Of a DNA stretch of 64,000 bases, positions 9,568-18,283 are shown piece after piece. The notes beneath the pieces are model-generated. The model was not told where the DNA came from and did not search any database. It worked only from the letters and a program-made list of their open reading frames with translations. A program made the position numbers and the translations under genes. The stretch's first letter is position 1. Every line of letters starts with the position of its first letter. This stretch comes from Clostridia bacterium (GTDB lineage: Bacteria; Bacillota; Clostridia; Christensenellales; Borkfalkiaceae), in the NCBI GenBank assembly GCA_017468085.1, contig JAFUJR010000032.1, forward strand, positions 1 to 64,000, read 5' to 3'.

Positions 9568-11358
9568 TTATACAGGCGCGTATTGGCTGCGCCAAAGCTC
9601 GGCGTAGAACCCGCCCTTTTTCAACAAGTCCTCGTGTTTGCCAACGTCCACGATTTCACCCTTGTCGATTGCCAAAATCTTATCCGCGTGTACGATGGTA
9701 GAAAGTCTGTGCGCAATCACGAAACAAGTCTTTTTTCCTTGCAATCTGTTCATTGCCTTTTGGATATAAATTTCCGTACGCGTATCTACGTCCGAGGTCG
9801 CCTCGTCCAAAATCAGCACCGCCTTATCCGATAAAAAAGCGCGTGCAATCGTCAAAAGCTGTTTTTGCCCGCCCGAAAGCGCCGTCGCGTCCGAAAGCAC
9901 GGTATCGTAGCCGTTGGGAAGCAAGGAAATAAAACCGTCCGCATACGCCGCCTTTGCCGCGCGCACCACGTCCTCGCGCGTCGCGCCCGCCTTGCCGTAC
10001 GCAATATTTTCCGCCACCGTTCCCTCAAAAAGCCACGTATCCTGCAACACCATCGAAACGTTTTCCCGCAACTGTTCGCGGTTGATTTGCGAAATATCCT
10101 CGCCGTCTATGTATATCTTCCCTTTTTGCGGCTCGTAAAAGCGCATCAATAGGTTCACGAGCGTCGTCTTCCCGCCGCCCGTCGGCCCAACGATGGCAAT
10201 CTTTTCCCCTGCCGCCACCTGCAAGGATAACCCCTTGATGACGGGCTTGTTTTCCGTATATGCAAATTCTACGTCCTCAAAGCGCACCTCGCCGCGCACG
10301 GGCGCAGAAAAACCGCGCGTTTCCACCGACATTTCCCGTTCGTCCAAAAATTCGTATACCTTTTTCGCGGACGAACCCAAAAGCTGCACGGACGAAAATC
10401 CGTTTGCGATTTGCATAAGCGGCTGAGAAAAATTTTTGGAATATAACAGAAGGGTAACCACCGTTTCCACGTCCATTTTTCCCGTAATCGCCAAATACCC
10501 GCCCACAAGACACACCGCGATAAAGGACAGGTGGTTGACAAACCCCACCACGGGCTGCACCAAGGAGGAAAGGAAATTCGCCTTTTGGGAAATTTCCGTA
10601 AGCCTTGCGCTTATCTTCGTATATTCCTCCAACCGTCCGCTTTCCATGCCGAAATTCTTTACCGTCTCAATCCCGCCGTAGGTTTCCTCCGCATAGGCGT
10701 AAATGGCGTCGTATTCCTCCCAAAGTTTGTTGTATTCCTTTGCGCTTTTCTTGGCGATGACCGTCGCCAAAATTGCCGAAATCGGCGTGAGAAGGAGTAC
10801 CATGGCTGCGATGAGCGCATTTTCCAACAGCATCATCACCATCATAACGACCATCTGCAAGCCGCCCATAACGACGACGTCTATCGTTTCGTGAATGTTG
10901 CCGCCCATCGCTCCGACGTTGCTATGCACGCGCGAAAGCATCTCCCCCGTCGTCGTCTTATCGAGGTAGGAAAGGGGCAAGCGCGAAATTTTATCCGAAA
11001 GCTGAATACGCTTCCCCGCCGTGATTTTGTTCGTCATTGCGTTGTTGATAAAGAACGCCTTACCAAACGAAAATACCGCGTAAAACACGTAGGTGAGCAA
11101 TAAAAATAACATAGGCTTGGTCAGCCCCTGCAAAAACTCCTTTCCATCCCCTTGCAAGAGCGAAAAATCACTGATTGCACCCACCAACGAGCCGAGAAAG
11201 CTCGGCGCGAGCACGTTGCAAGCAATCACCCCTACGGCACAAAGCACGATTGCCAAAAGCCAAAGTTTTATGCCCGATAAATCGCGCGTCATCTTCCCGA
11301 GCGCCCAAAACACGCCCGTATTTTTGTTCTTATTTTTCTCTTTATTCTTCCCTTTCAT
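9568..11358 (-). CDS. ABC exporter half, consensus ATPase site
   Basis: 596 residues with an N-terminal six-helix exporter domain (about residues 30-310) and a C-terminal ATPase. Walker A is GPTGGGKTT, the signature is LSGGQKQ, Walker B ends LILDEATSD with the catalytic glutamate, and the switch is AHRLST. All key ATPase residues are present. The start overlaps the end of the upstream partner gene by 17 bases. The partner has a degenerate site, so the two should form a heterodimeric exporter of the LmrCD/BmrCD type that moves drugs or lipids out across the inner membrane. The substrate is not known. The gene ends close to the 9522-9553 terminator hairpin. Confidence 0.9.
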   Translation of the reverse strand: MKGKNKEKNKNKNTGVFWALGKMTRDLSGIKLWLLAIVLCAVGVIACNVLAPSFLGSLVGAISDFSLLQGDGKEFLQGLTKPMLFLLLTYVFYAVFSFGKAFFINNAMTNKITAGKRIQLSDKISRLPLSYLDKTTTGEMLSRVHSNVGAMGGNIHETIDVVVMGGLQMVVMMVMMLLENALIAAMVLLLTPISAILATVIAKKSAKEYNKLWEEYDAIYAYAEETYGGIETVKNFGMESGRLEEYTKISARLTEISQKANFLSSLVQPVVGFVNHLSFIAVCLVGGYLAITGKMDVETVVTLLLYSKNFSQPLMQIANGFSSVQLLGSSAKKVYEFLDEREMSVETRGFSAPVRGEVRFEDVEFAYTENKPVIKGLSLQVAAGEKIAIVGPTGGGKTTLVNLLMRFYEPQKGKIYIDGEDISQINREQLRENVSMVLQDTWLFEGTVAENIAYGKAGATREDVVRAAKAAYADGFISLLPNGYDTVLSDATALSGGQKQLLTIARAFLSDKAVLILDEATSDVDTRTEIYIQKAMNRLQGKKTCFVIAHRLSTIVHADKILAIDKGEIVDVGKHEDLLKKGGFYAELWRSQYAPV

Positions 11359-13102
11359 ATTCCGCCTCCGTTTCCTCTGCTTCCGTCAATCCCTCGCCCG
11401 ATTGCGAAAGATGGATTTCACGGTACAGGGCGCAGTTTTTTACCAGCTCCTCGTGCTTGCCCACCGCCGCCAATTTTCCGCCGTCAAACACCAAAATCTT
11501 ATCGCACGTACGCGCCGTAGACACCCGTTGCGTAACGATGAGCTGCGTTTTGCCTGCAAGCCGTTTTTTGAGCGCGCCGCGCAACCTTGATTCCGTCAAG
11601 AAATCCAAAGCCGAAAAGCTGTCGTCAAATATGTAAATAGGCGCGTCCTTTAACAGCGCGCGCGAAATGCAAACCCGCTGTTTTTGTCCGCCCGAAAGAT
11701 TGCTTCCGCGCTCTCCCAAGGCGTATTCCAGCCCCTCTTCTTTTTCCTCCAAAAAGCCCTGCATCTGCCCGTCCGCAAGCACGGAGCGCACCTCGTCCTC
11801 CGTATGCGCGCCCGCCCCGTCCACGCTATTTTTCAGCGTGCCCGAAAACACGGCGTCGCGCTGTCTTACGCAGGAAATATTCTTACGGATCTCCACGGGC
11901 GGATAGGCGGAAATATCCTTATCGCCGAAAAAGATTTTCCCCTCCGTCGGCGTATCCAGCCCGCATAAAAGCCGCACGAGCGTACTCTTGCCCGAGCCCG
12001 TACCGCCGATAAACGCCGCCGTTTCCCCTGCGCCTATCTCCGCCGTTACGCCCGACAGCGCCAAGCCGTCGCCCGTATACGAAAAGCCGACGTTTTCAAA
12101 ACGGATACTCCCGTCCGCCTTTAATTCCTCTCCCCTTACAAAGCCCTCGTTTTCGTCCTTCGCCGTCAACAGCTCTTTGACCCGTCGGCAGTTGGTACGG
12201 AAACGGGGAATTTCCGACAGAAAGTAAGAAACGTTCAAAATTCCCGTAGTGATCATACCCACGTACTCGATGACCGCCAACACGCCGCCCGCGGTGAGTA
12301 AGGTATTCGGCTTTGTCATTTGCTGTGCGCCGACGGCGACGATAAGCACGGTTGCCACGTTCAGCACGAACATGGATATCGGCGCAACCAGCTCCGAGCG
12401 CATATTTCCGCGCACGATACTCTTGGACATACGCCGCGTCGCACGCTCGATTTTCGCCTGCTCAGTTGGTTCTTGATTGAATGCGCGCACCACGCGTATC
12501 CCCGAAAGACGGGCGCGGATCAGCGTATTTTGCCTGTCGATTTCCTCGTCTGCAATATGCCAATGCTTATGCGTATTCCGTCCGCACAAAAACACCACCA
12601 ACACCACGATGGGCGTAAACGCCAACAAGATACCCGCAAGCAGCGGCGACTTACGGAAAGCAAGCACCGTGCCTGCAATAAGCGTGATGGGAATACTCGC
12701 CATCACCGACAGTACCGTCCCCGCCACGTCGCAAATGCGGTCTGCGTCGTCAAGCGAACGGGTCAACAAACCGCCTACGCCATACTTTTTCACCTCTTTG
12801 GCGGGCATTTTTAACACTTTTCCAAAAATGCGTACGCGCAAGTCGTGGTTAAAGGCTATTATCGCCTCGTTGCCCAGCTTATACGAAAAAACGATAAGCG
12901 CCACGTCCAAAACGGTAACCGCCGCCATTATCGCGCAAGCCTTGTATACGTATTGCATGTCCCCTGCGTTGATGCCGTTATCCACGACGCCCGTCATCAG
13001 CGTAGGCAACGCCACCGCGCAGAGCGTAGACAGTACTTCCAAGATATACGCCGCAATCAAGCGCGGTATATATTTTTTAATTCCTTTAAATATTTCTCTC
13101 AT
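11342..13102 (-). CDS. ABC exporter half, degenerate ATPase site
   Basis: 586 residues, same architecture as its downstream partner. Walker A (GGTGSGKST) and signature (LSGGQKQR) are normal. However, Walker B reads YIFDDSFSALD, with Asp in place of the catalytic Glu, and the switch histidine is replaced in TQRVST. These two changes mark the non-catalytic half of heterodimeric exporters such as BmrC/LmrC. The ribosome-binding site TTGAGGT stands before ATG 13102. It is the first gene of the operon and lies behind a strong promoter, a short leader ORF and a terminator-like hairpin. This suggests attenuation control like that of bmrCD in Bacillus. Confidence 0.9.
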   Translation of the reverse strand: MREIFKGIKKYIPRLIAAYILEVLSTLCAVALPTLMTGVVDNGINAGDMQYVYKACAIMAAVTVLDVALIVFSYKLGNEAIIAFNHDLRVRIFGKVLKMPAKEVKKYGVGGLLTRSLDDADRICDVAGTVLSVMASIPITLIAGTVLAFRKSPLLAGILLAFTPIVVLVVFLCGRNTHKHWHIADEEIDRQNTLIRARLSGIRVVRAFNQEPTEQAKIERATRRMSKSIVRGNMRSELVAPISMFVLNVATVLIVAVGAQQMTKPNTLLTAGGVLAVIEYVGMITTGILNVSYFLSEIPRFRTNCRRVKELLTAKDENEGFVRGEELKADGSIRFENVGFSYTGDGLALSGVTAEIGAGETAAFIGGTGSGKSTLVRLLCGLDTPTEGKIFFGDKDISAYPPVEIRKNISCVRQRDAVFSGTLKNSVDGAGAHTEDEVRSVLADGQMQGFLEEKEEGLEYALGERGSNLSGGQKQRVCISRALLKDAPIYIFDDSFSALDFLTESRLRGALKKRLAGKTQLIVTQRVSTARTCDKILVFDGGKLAAVGKHEELVKNCALYREIHLSQSGEGLTEAEETEAEYEREE

Positions 13103-13114
13103 TGTTTACCTCAA

Positions 13115-13156
13115 TAAAAAACGCGTGTACAGACTTGAAAAACGTCCATACACGCG
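13115..13156 (-). terminator. Attenuator hairpin before the ABC exporter operon
   Basis: On the minus strand CGCGTGTA (13156-13149) pairs with TACACGCG (13129-13122). GGAC/GTC extends the stem inward, and six T residues follow. It sits between the promoter at 13335-13363 and the ribosome-binding site of the first ABC gene, only about 15 bases before that site. A terminator in a 5' leader implies regulated read-through. Confidence 0.7.
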
Positions 13157-13270
13157 AAAAAGGCGCAACAATACTCCACCCATCGTCGCTTCAAGTAAAC
13201 ATTCGTCAAATCTGAAAAAATTGCAAGCCAAAATTGCCCTCGTCGGGCAAGTCAACTATTCCTTTTTTTC

Positions 13271-13291
13271 TCAAAGACGAATAATGCTCAT
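13271..13291 (-). CDS. Possible 6-codon leader peptide (MSIIRL)
   Basis: Minus-strand ATG at 13291 encodes MSIIRL and stops at 13271. AAGGAG lies 17 bases upstream, longer than ideal. The ORF is embedded in a potential stem: AGTAAAC (13298-13292) and ATTCGTC (13282-13276) are together complementary to 13207-13194, leaving the first three codons as a bulge. This arrangement fits a leader ORF whose translation controls folding of the downstream RNA. It is too short to judge as a gene by itself. Confidence 0.35.
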   Translation of the reverse strand: MSIIRL

Positions 13292-13334
13292 GTTTACTTT
13301 TACAATAACTCCTTGTGGATATTCAATTATTTAC

Positions 13335-13363
13335 AGTATAGCACCCAAAACGAGCGTTGTCAA
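13335..13363 (-). promoter_or_regulatory. Promoter of the ABC exporter operon
   Basis: TTGACA (13363-13358), 17 bases, then TATACT (13340-13335) with TGC before it. The -35 overlaps the stop codon of tilS. The transcript would have a 5' leader of more than 220 bases before the first ABC gene. Confidence 0.8.
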
Positions 13364-14685
13364 GCGTTTGACAGAATTTTCTTCAAATAAATATACGCCG
13401 TGTTTTTGGTGCTTTCGCATACCTTTACTTTCTCGGAAATCTCTACGCCGCAAACGACGAGCACCTCGTTTCCTTTGGCAATGAGCGGAATATACTCCCG
13501 CTCCTCGACGGGCACTTTTTCCTCGTTGAAAAACTTTTTCAAACTCTTCGTGCCGCCGCCAAACCGCTTGATTTCGTCCCCGTCTTGACGGAAACGGAAC
13601 TGCGCGCCGTCCAGCTTATCCCCATCCGCGCGCAATACCTGCCCCCACAAATCCGGGCAATCCATCGGCTCGTTGGACAAAATAACCTCGTACCTGCCCC
13701 CGTCAAATCCCAAAAAATCAAAGGTTTTCGGCTGGGGCTTTTGCACGGAAATTTTCTCGCGCTTGCGCCGTATAAACATACCAAGTTTTCCTTGCTCCGC
13801 CTCAATGCCGCGCGGTAAATCGATTTTTGCGCCCTTCTCGGAATTTTGCAAAGCAAATATCGCGTTCAGGTGGGCAGAGGTGTAGTCCTTCTCTACCCCC
13901 AACTCCTTTAAAGCAAGCAAACAAGCCCTGTTAAACAGCGGAGCTTTTTTACTAAACGCAATTAAAAATCCCTCGCCTATAATTTCGGGCAACGGCAAAA
14001 GCATTCCTTTTGCCAAATCGTATAAAACCTCGTCGTCCTCCGCCGCCCGACGGGCAAACGCCGCCAAATTACGGCTTGCGCCCGGAACGGCTTCGTTGAG
14101 CCTCGGCAATACCTCCAAACGCAATTTGTTGCGCGTAAATTCCCTTTCTAAATTGCTCTCGTCCACGCGGTAAGCAAGTCCGTTTTTTTCGGCATACGCC
14201 AAAATTTCCTCTTTCGACCAGCCAAGCAGAGGGCGAATGATACAGCCGTCCTGCTCCCCCATACCTTTTGCGCCCGTCAAAGAACAGCCGCGCGCTAATC
14301 GAAACAAAACGGTTTCCGCCTCGTCCAAAAGGTGGTGCGCCGTCGCAACGAAATCGGCTTTCCCGTCCGTGATAAGAGAGGCAAAGCACTCCCGCCTAAA
14401 CTCTCGCGCCGCCGTTTCAAGGCTGCACTTTTTCGCCTTGGCAAGCGCGGGACAATCGGCACGGAACACAACCAAAGGCACGCCCAATTCCTCGCAAAAA
14501 TCTTGCACGAACCGCATATCCGCAAGGCTGTTTTCGCCGCGAATACCGTGCTCGCAATGCGCCGCAAGCAGGTTAAAACCGCAAGCCGTCGCCTGCGATT
14601 TTAAATAGTGCAAAAGCACGACGGAATCCACGCCGCCGCTAATTGCCACGCATATTCTTTTTTCTGCGAAATTTTGTAAATCCAT
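13360..14685 (-). CDS. tilS: tRNA(Ile)-lysidine synthase TilS
   Basis: About 441 residues. The PP-loop SGGVDS (about residues 16-21) is the ATP pyrophosphatase motif. The N-terminal domain also has AAHCEHGIRG and ATAHHLLDEAET, characteristic of TilS. The C-terminal third (including FGGGTKSLKKFFNEEKVP) matches the TilS substrate-binding domain. The enzyme converts C34 of tRNA-Ile(CAU) to lysidine so that it reads AUA. I choose ATG 14685. An alternative start 15 codons upstream would lie within or before the promoter, whose TATACT ends only 6 bases from this ATG. The mRNA is therefore predicted to be leaderless. Confidence 0.93.
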   Translation of the reverse strand: MDLQNFAEKRICVAISGGVDSVVLLHYLKSQATACGFNLLAAHCEHGIRGENSLADMRFVQDFCEELGVPLVVFRADCPALAKAKKCSLETAAREFRRECFASLITDGKADFVATAHHLLDEAETVLFRLARGCSLTGAKGMGEQDGCIIRPLLGWSKEEILAYAEKNGLAYRVDESNLEREFTRNKLRLEVLPRLNEAVPGASRNLAAFARRAAEDDEVLYDLAKGMLLPLPEIIGEGFLIAFSKKAPLFNRACLLALKELGVEKDYTSAHLNAIFALQNSEKGAKIDLPRGIEAEQGKLGMFIRRKREKISVQKPQPKTFDFLGFDGGRYEVILSNEPMDCPDLWGQVLRADGDKLDGAQFRFRQDGDEIKRFGGGTKSLKKFFNEEKVPVEEREYIPLIAKGNEVLVVCGVEISEKVKVCESTKNTAYIYLKKILSNA

Positions 14686-14691
14686 ACTTTT

Positions 14692-14720
14692 AGTATAGCA
14701 CCCGCGCGCCCGTTTGTCAA
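14692..14720 (-). promoter_or_regulatory. Promoter of tilS (leaderless)
   Basis: TTGACA (14720-14715), 17 bases, TATACT (14697-14692). The tilS ATG starts 7 bases after the last base of the -10, where transcription normally begins. Confidence 0.75.
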
Positions 14721-14740
14721 TATATTTCACCCACGTTAAA

Positions 14741-14904
14741 ACATCTCACTTGCAACGCAAATACCACTTGCAATGCAAATACCACTTGCCGTCAGGCAAA
14801 TCTCACTTGCAACGCAAATATAACTTGCCGTCAGGCAAATCTCACTTGCAACGCAAATATAACTTGCCGTCAGGCAAATCTCACTTGCAACGCAAATACC
14901 ACTT
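14741..14904. repeat. Array of short palindromic modules
   Basis: About eight modules of 18-20 bases alternate between TTGCAACGCAA (or TTGCAATGCAA) and TTGCCGTCAGGCAA. Each is a tiny inverted repeat, joined by 7-8 base linkers such as ATCTCAC, ATACCAC and ATATAAC. The same modules recur at 19240-19340, and a variant (TTCCCGTAAGGGAA) occurs near 42190. There are no unique spacers, so this is not a CRISPR. The array ends at the terminator of the convergent lipoprotein gene. Confidence 0.85.
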
Positions 14905-14932
14905 AAAAAACGCCCCTTTCGGAGCGTTTTTT
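14905..14932 (-). terminator. Terminator of lipoprotein gene
   Basis: AAAAAACGC and GCGTTTTTT flank a short GC-rich hairpin (CCCC/GGAG core) right after the lipoprotein stop at 14935. It is symmetrical enough to act on both strands. Confidence 0.75.
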
Positions 14933-14934
14933 AC

Positions 14935-16278
14935 CTATTCATTTTCCGACGTATAGAAATGCAGATACAAAAGTGAAATCTCGCGATAGCCGTTAAAGGT
15001 ATAAAACTTTCCTTGATGATAAAACCGTCCCAAGCCAAATACACTTTCCTCAGCAATCACGCGATTATCCGCAAGCAAGCGATAAATCCGCACCGTTTCG
15101 TTTCCTACTTGCGTTTGCTCGAAATAAATAATATCGTCCAAAATCTCGTACCCGTCGATTTTTTCGCCGTTGTATTGACCGTCCGTTTCTTTTAAATTCT
15201 CGTATTGTTTATCTAACGCGATTATTTCGTCCGCGGTCAAGCAATCTTCTACGGTATTTTCACCCGCTATCGTCGAAAATTTTAAATCACGAACAAACGC
15301 TTCCGCAATCGACTCATCACCGCTATTGTGCACAATTTCAACAAGCAAGTTTTCACTGTACGCAAAATTCGGGTCTTGGTATTCCGTAACAAAACTTACC
15401 GTTGTATGCGCTTCGTTCCATACCTGCCTCCCATCTTTGTACTTATCCACCCAATCCTCGTCAAGTTCCTCCCAGTCTTTAGGAAGGTAGGTTAAGTTAA
15501 TATAATAAGACTTCCCCTCTACGACAAAACGGAAGCGAAAGCTCGGCAACCCGCGCGCATCTTTGACATACAATATCACGTTGTAATAGTTAGCGTTGTA
15601 TTCCCCGTCGGGATAGATAAACAACCGCTCTCTATCCACGAAGCCTTGATAAAAATCACGGAACGCCTGCGGATATCGATTGTCCTCGTAGGCATTCATA
15701 TCATTTACAATAACCGTGCCGAATAAAAGCTCGCCCATTTTCCTCGGTGTAGTTTCGTAAAGCTCCGCAAAATATCCTTCCCAATCCTCACCCGATTCAA
15801 GACGGAAGGAAATGCCCGCCCCCGAAAGCGTAATATACCGTTCACTTTTCCACATTCCACCGTGTTCCGTTTCCCCCTCGAAAACGTCGCCGTTTTCCAA
15901 GGTTACCGTCAACTTGGACGGCGTATATTCCCTATAGCTCTCATCCATAAAGCTCGTTACGCTTTTTCCTGCCGTATATTCAAACATACCGCCTATCACT
16001 TGCGTGTCGTCGTAGGATTTACAAACGACAACCGTCTTTTCCTCACTATCAAAGGTGAAGTGCGAAAAATCGTATAAATGCTCTTTTTTATACGTCTTGT
16101 AATAACTGCTTCCGCTATACTCGTTTCCCTCTTCGTCGATATTCACCTCGCGCACGTAGAACGTGCCGTTAGGCTCAAAACCAACCACCACGCTACACTT
16201 ACACGCACCGAACAAGACGCTAAAACACAGCGAAAAAAGCAAGCCTATCCGCATAAAATTTCTCGTCAATTTCGTCAT
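14935..16278 (-). CDS. Hypothetical lipoprotein
   Basis: About 447 residues from ATG 16278, chosen because GGGAG lies 6 bases upstream. The signal ends in the lipobox LFGAC, near residue 26. The mature protein is rich in Tyr, Glu and Asp and looks beta-rich; no family is recognised. A hallmark is repeated acidic/aromatic segments such as WEELDEDWVDKYKDGRQ. It lies just downstream of the YtrA-like ABC operon on the same strand (39 bases between genes), so it may be the last gene of that operon. Such operons sometimes carry a lipoprotein, but its role here is unknown. Confidence 0.7.
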   Translation of the reverse strand: MTKLTRNFMRIGLLFSLCFSVLFGACKCSVVVGFEPNGTFYVREVNIDEEGNEYSGSSYYKTYKKEHLYDFSHFTFDSEEKTVVVCKSYDDTQVIGGMFEYTAGKSVTSFMDESYREYTPSKLTVTLENGDVFEGETEHGGMWKSERYITLSGAGISFRLESGEDWEGYFAELYETTPRKMGELLFGTVIVNDMNAYEDNRYPQAFRDFYQGFVDRERLFIYPDGEYNANYYNVILYVKDARGLPSFRFRFVVEGKSYYINLTYLPKDWEELDEDWVDKYKDGRQVWNEAHTTVSFVTEYQDPNFAYSENLLVEIVHNSGDESIAEAFVRDLKFSTIAGENTVEDCLTADEIIALDKQYENLKETDGQYNGEKIDGYEILDDIIYFEQTQVGNETVRIYRLLADNRVIAEESVFGLGRFYHQGKFYTFNGYREISLLYLHFYTSENE

Positions 16279-16316
16279 ACTTTCTCCCAAACACCCGCAA
16301 GGAGCGTTTTTCTATC

Positions 16317-17408
16317 TTAATATACAGCACTCCAATTCTTAAACACCAGCCAAGTGATAATGGCAATCACTACCGCCGCGCCCAAAGCGATGCCGTACAC
16401 GATCCAGCCCGTCTTACCAAACGCAAACTTCCTGCGCCATACGATGCACAGCACGAACACCGCAATTGCAAACATAACGAACACCACAAGTGCAACGGAA
16501 AGGGAAAGCTCTAAAATCATACCCTCAATCAAGCCGATAATCGTCGCCGCAAAAATGGGGATAAGCGTTTTGTAAGCAAACCAAGAATCGCTGATTTGTT
16601 GCGAATCCTCCGCCTTGTCGTATTTTAAAAGATAGAACAGCAAGCCGTACCCCGCCGCCCCGCGAAGCGCAGGCATCAAAAAGGTCATGACGTTCATATC
16701 GAAGCCCAAATCTAAAGTCCCAAGCTCGTTTAACACCGTCGACCCGATAATCTTCGTTTCCATATGTAAGGTAAAGAACGACTGTCCCCACTCGGGCACA
16801 AAGTCCAATAAATACCGCCAAGAGAACAGCTCTCCTCGGCTCCACATCCAGGGCACGAGCACGATTAAAATCATCACCGCTTGATAGCCCATCATCAACG
16901 CAACGCCGTCCACCACGGAGTTACCGCGCGTAAACGCAAACGCGTTATACCCATACAGACATACGGCAAAGAAAACCAACCCGAAATAAGCAGGCACAAA
17001 CCAACCCATATTATAGGGATTGCCCGGCTTTATTAAAAAGATAAGGAAGGTTGCCCAATACGCCACCGTAAAGGGGATAAGTACGAGCAGCAATCCTATC
17101 AACGTTTTCACAAAATACAGCTTCCGCTTTTTCAAGGGCAACGCGTAGTAACAGTCCACGTTCCGCTTATTCATCTTAAACTGATATACCAGCACGGGCG
17201 CAACGAAACACATCAGACTCATCGCCCCTGCAATCAAGGAAACGAGGGGCGAGTTCGTTATCACGGTTACCGTCCCGTCGTAGCTTTCTATTTTCGTCTG
17301 CGTCTGCATCACCGCCGCAATCGTTCCGAAAAGGATGGTAAAAATAGCGGTAATGATTATCAGCTGCCAACGCGCTTTTTTCAACTCAAAAAGGAAATAT
17401 TTTTTCAT
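16317..17408 (-). CDS. ABC transporter permease (YtrC/D-like)
   Basis: 363 residues with about eight hydrophobic segments, beginning with MKKYFLFELKKARWQL. This is the usual ABC-2 style opening, a cytoplasmic amphipathic stretch before the first helix. A large extracytoplasmic loop after helix 1 carries the QTKIESYDGTVTV region. It overlaps the upstream ATPase gene by 4 bases, so translation is coupled. Context (GntR regulator, ATPase, permease) matches the ytr-type operons of Firmicutes, which respond to cell-envelope-active antibiotics. The substrate cannot be inferred. Confidence 0.8.
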   Translation of the reverse strand: MKKYFLFELKKARWQLIIITAIFTILFGTIAAVMQTQTKIESYDGTVTVITNSPLVSLIAGAMSLMCFVAPVLVYQFKMNKRNVDCYYALPLKKRKLYFVKTLIGLLLVLIPFTVAYWATFLIFLIKPGNPYNMGWFVPAYFGLVFFAVCLYGYNAFAFTRGNSVVDGVALMMGYQAVMILIVLVPWMWSRGELFSWRYLLDFVPEWGQSFFTLHMETKIIGSTVLNELGTLDLGFDMNVMTFLMPALRGAAGYGLLFYLLKYDKAEDSQQISDSWFAYKTLIPIFAATIIGLIEGMILELSLSVALVVFVMFAIAVFVLCIVWRRKFAFGKTGWIVYGIALGAAVVIAIITWLVFKNWSAVY

Positions 17409-18283
17409 TTCATATACCCCCTCGCCTGCACTTCGCCAATGAACATTTCTTCAAAGTCCATCGGAATTTCTTCCACGAACAACGGGTGAAGCGCTTGGAT
17501 TTTTTGCAAAATTTCTTCCTTATCGCCGCGCGCCGTCATTTGCACGACTCTGCCCGTCTGCACGACGGACATACAGAACAAAAGCTCCTCTCTCGCCACT
17601 TCTCTGTCAAACGCCGCTTGGAATTTATATACCTTTTGCATATCCCCTTCCAAATCGCCCGAGCAGGTCATCTTGCCGTGGTCGATAATGCCGTAGCTGT
17701 CGCAAAAATCCTCCAACTCGCGCAAGGAGTGGCTGGAAATAATAACCGTTCCGTTCTTTTCCTCCACCATACGCGCAAGCGAACGCTTCAAGCTCAAACG
17801 CGCCAAGGGATCGAGCCCGTCAAACGCCTCGTCAAGCAAAAGGTATTTGGGCTGTACGGCGAGCGCAAGCGAAACGAACACCTGCCGCTTCATACCCTTG
17901 GAAAAGTTGCGGATAGGCTTTTTCGCGTCCAAACGGAAACGCTCTAAATATTCACGGAAAATTTCCTCGCTGAAATCGTGCGTCGCGCGGTATAAATCGG
18001 CAAGCTCGTTCGCGCACACGTTCGCGGTATAATAAGGGTCGTCAGGCAGGAAAAATATCTGCTTTTTGATTTTCTCGTTCTCGTACACGTCCTCGCCGTC
18101 GATAAGGATTTGTCCGTGGTCGGCGCGCATAACGCCTGAAATCAAACGGAGCAGAGTAGACTTACCCGAGCCGTTGATACCCACCAAACCAAACACCGAC
18201 GAATCGGGAATGGTAACCGTCATTTCCTCTAAAACGTCCGTTTTGCCGTCGTAGCTTTTTCGTAAATTTTTAATTTCGATCAT
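17405..18283 (-). CDS. ABC transporter ATPase (YtrB-like)
   Basis: 292 residues. Walker A is GINGSGKST and Walker B ends YLLLDEAFDGLDP. The signature region reads NFSKGMKRQV, the variant seen in ABC-2 type and YtrB/BcrA ATPases, and the switch is SSHSLREL. A C-terminal extension of about 80 residues is present, also typical of this group. It overlaps the GntR gene upstream and the permease downstream by 4 bases each, so the three genes form one coupled operon. Confidence 0.9.
   Translation of the reverse strand: MIEIKNLRKSYDGKTDVLEEMTVTIPDSSVFGLVGINGSGKSTLLRLISGVMRADHGQILIDGEDVYENEKIKKQIFFLPDDPYYTANVCANELADLYRATHDFSEEIFREYLERFRLDAKKPIRNFSKGMKRQVFVSLALAVQPKYLLLDEAFDGLDPLARLSLKRSLARMVEEKNGTVIISSHSLRELEDFCDSYGIIDHGKMTCSGDLEGDMQKVYKFQAAFDREVAREELLFCMSVVQTGRVVQMTARGDKEEILQKIQALHPLFVEEIPMDFEEMFIGEVQARGYMK

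Noticed and set aside
14741-14904. CRISPR-like array
   Set aside because: Units are 18-20 bases with 7-8 base near-constant linkers, no unique spacers, and no cas genes in the window.
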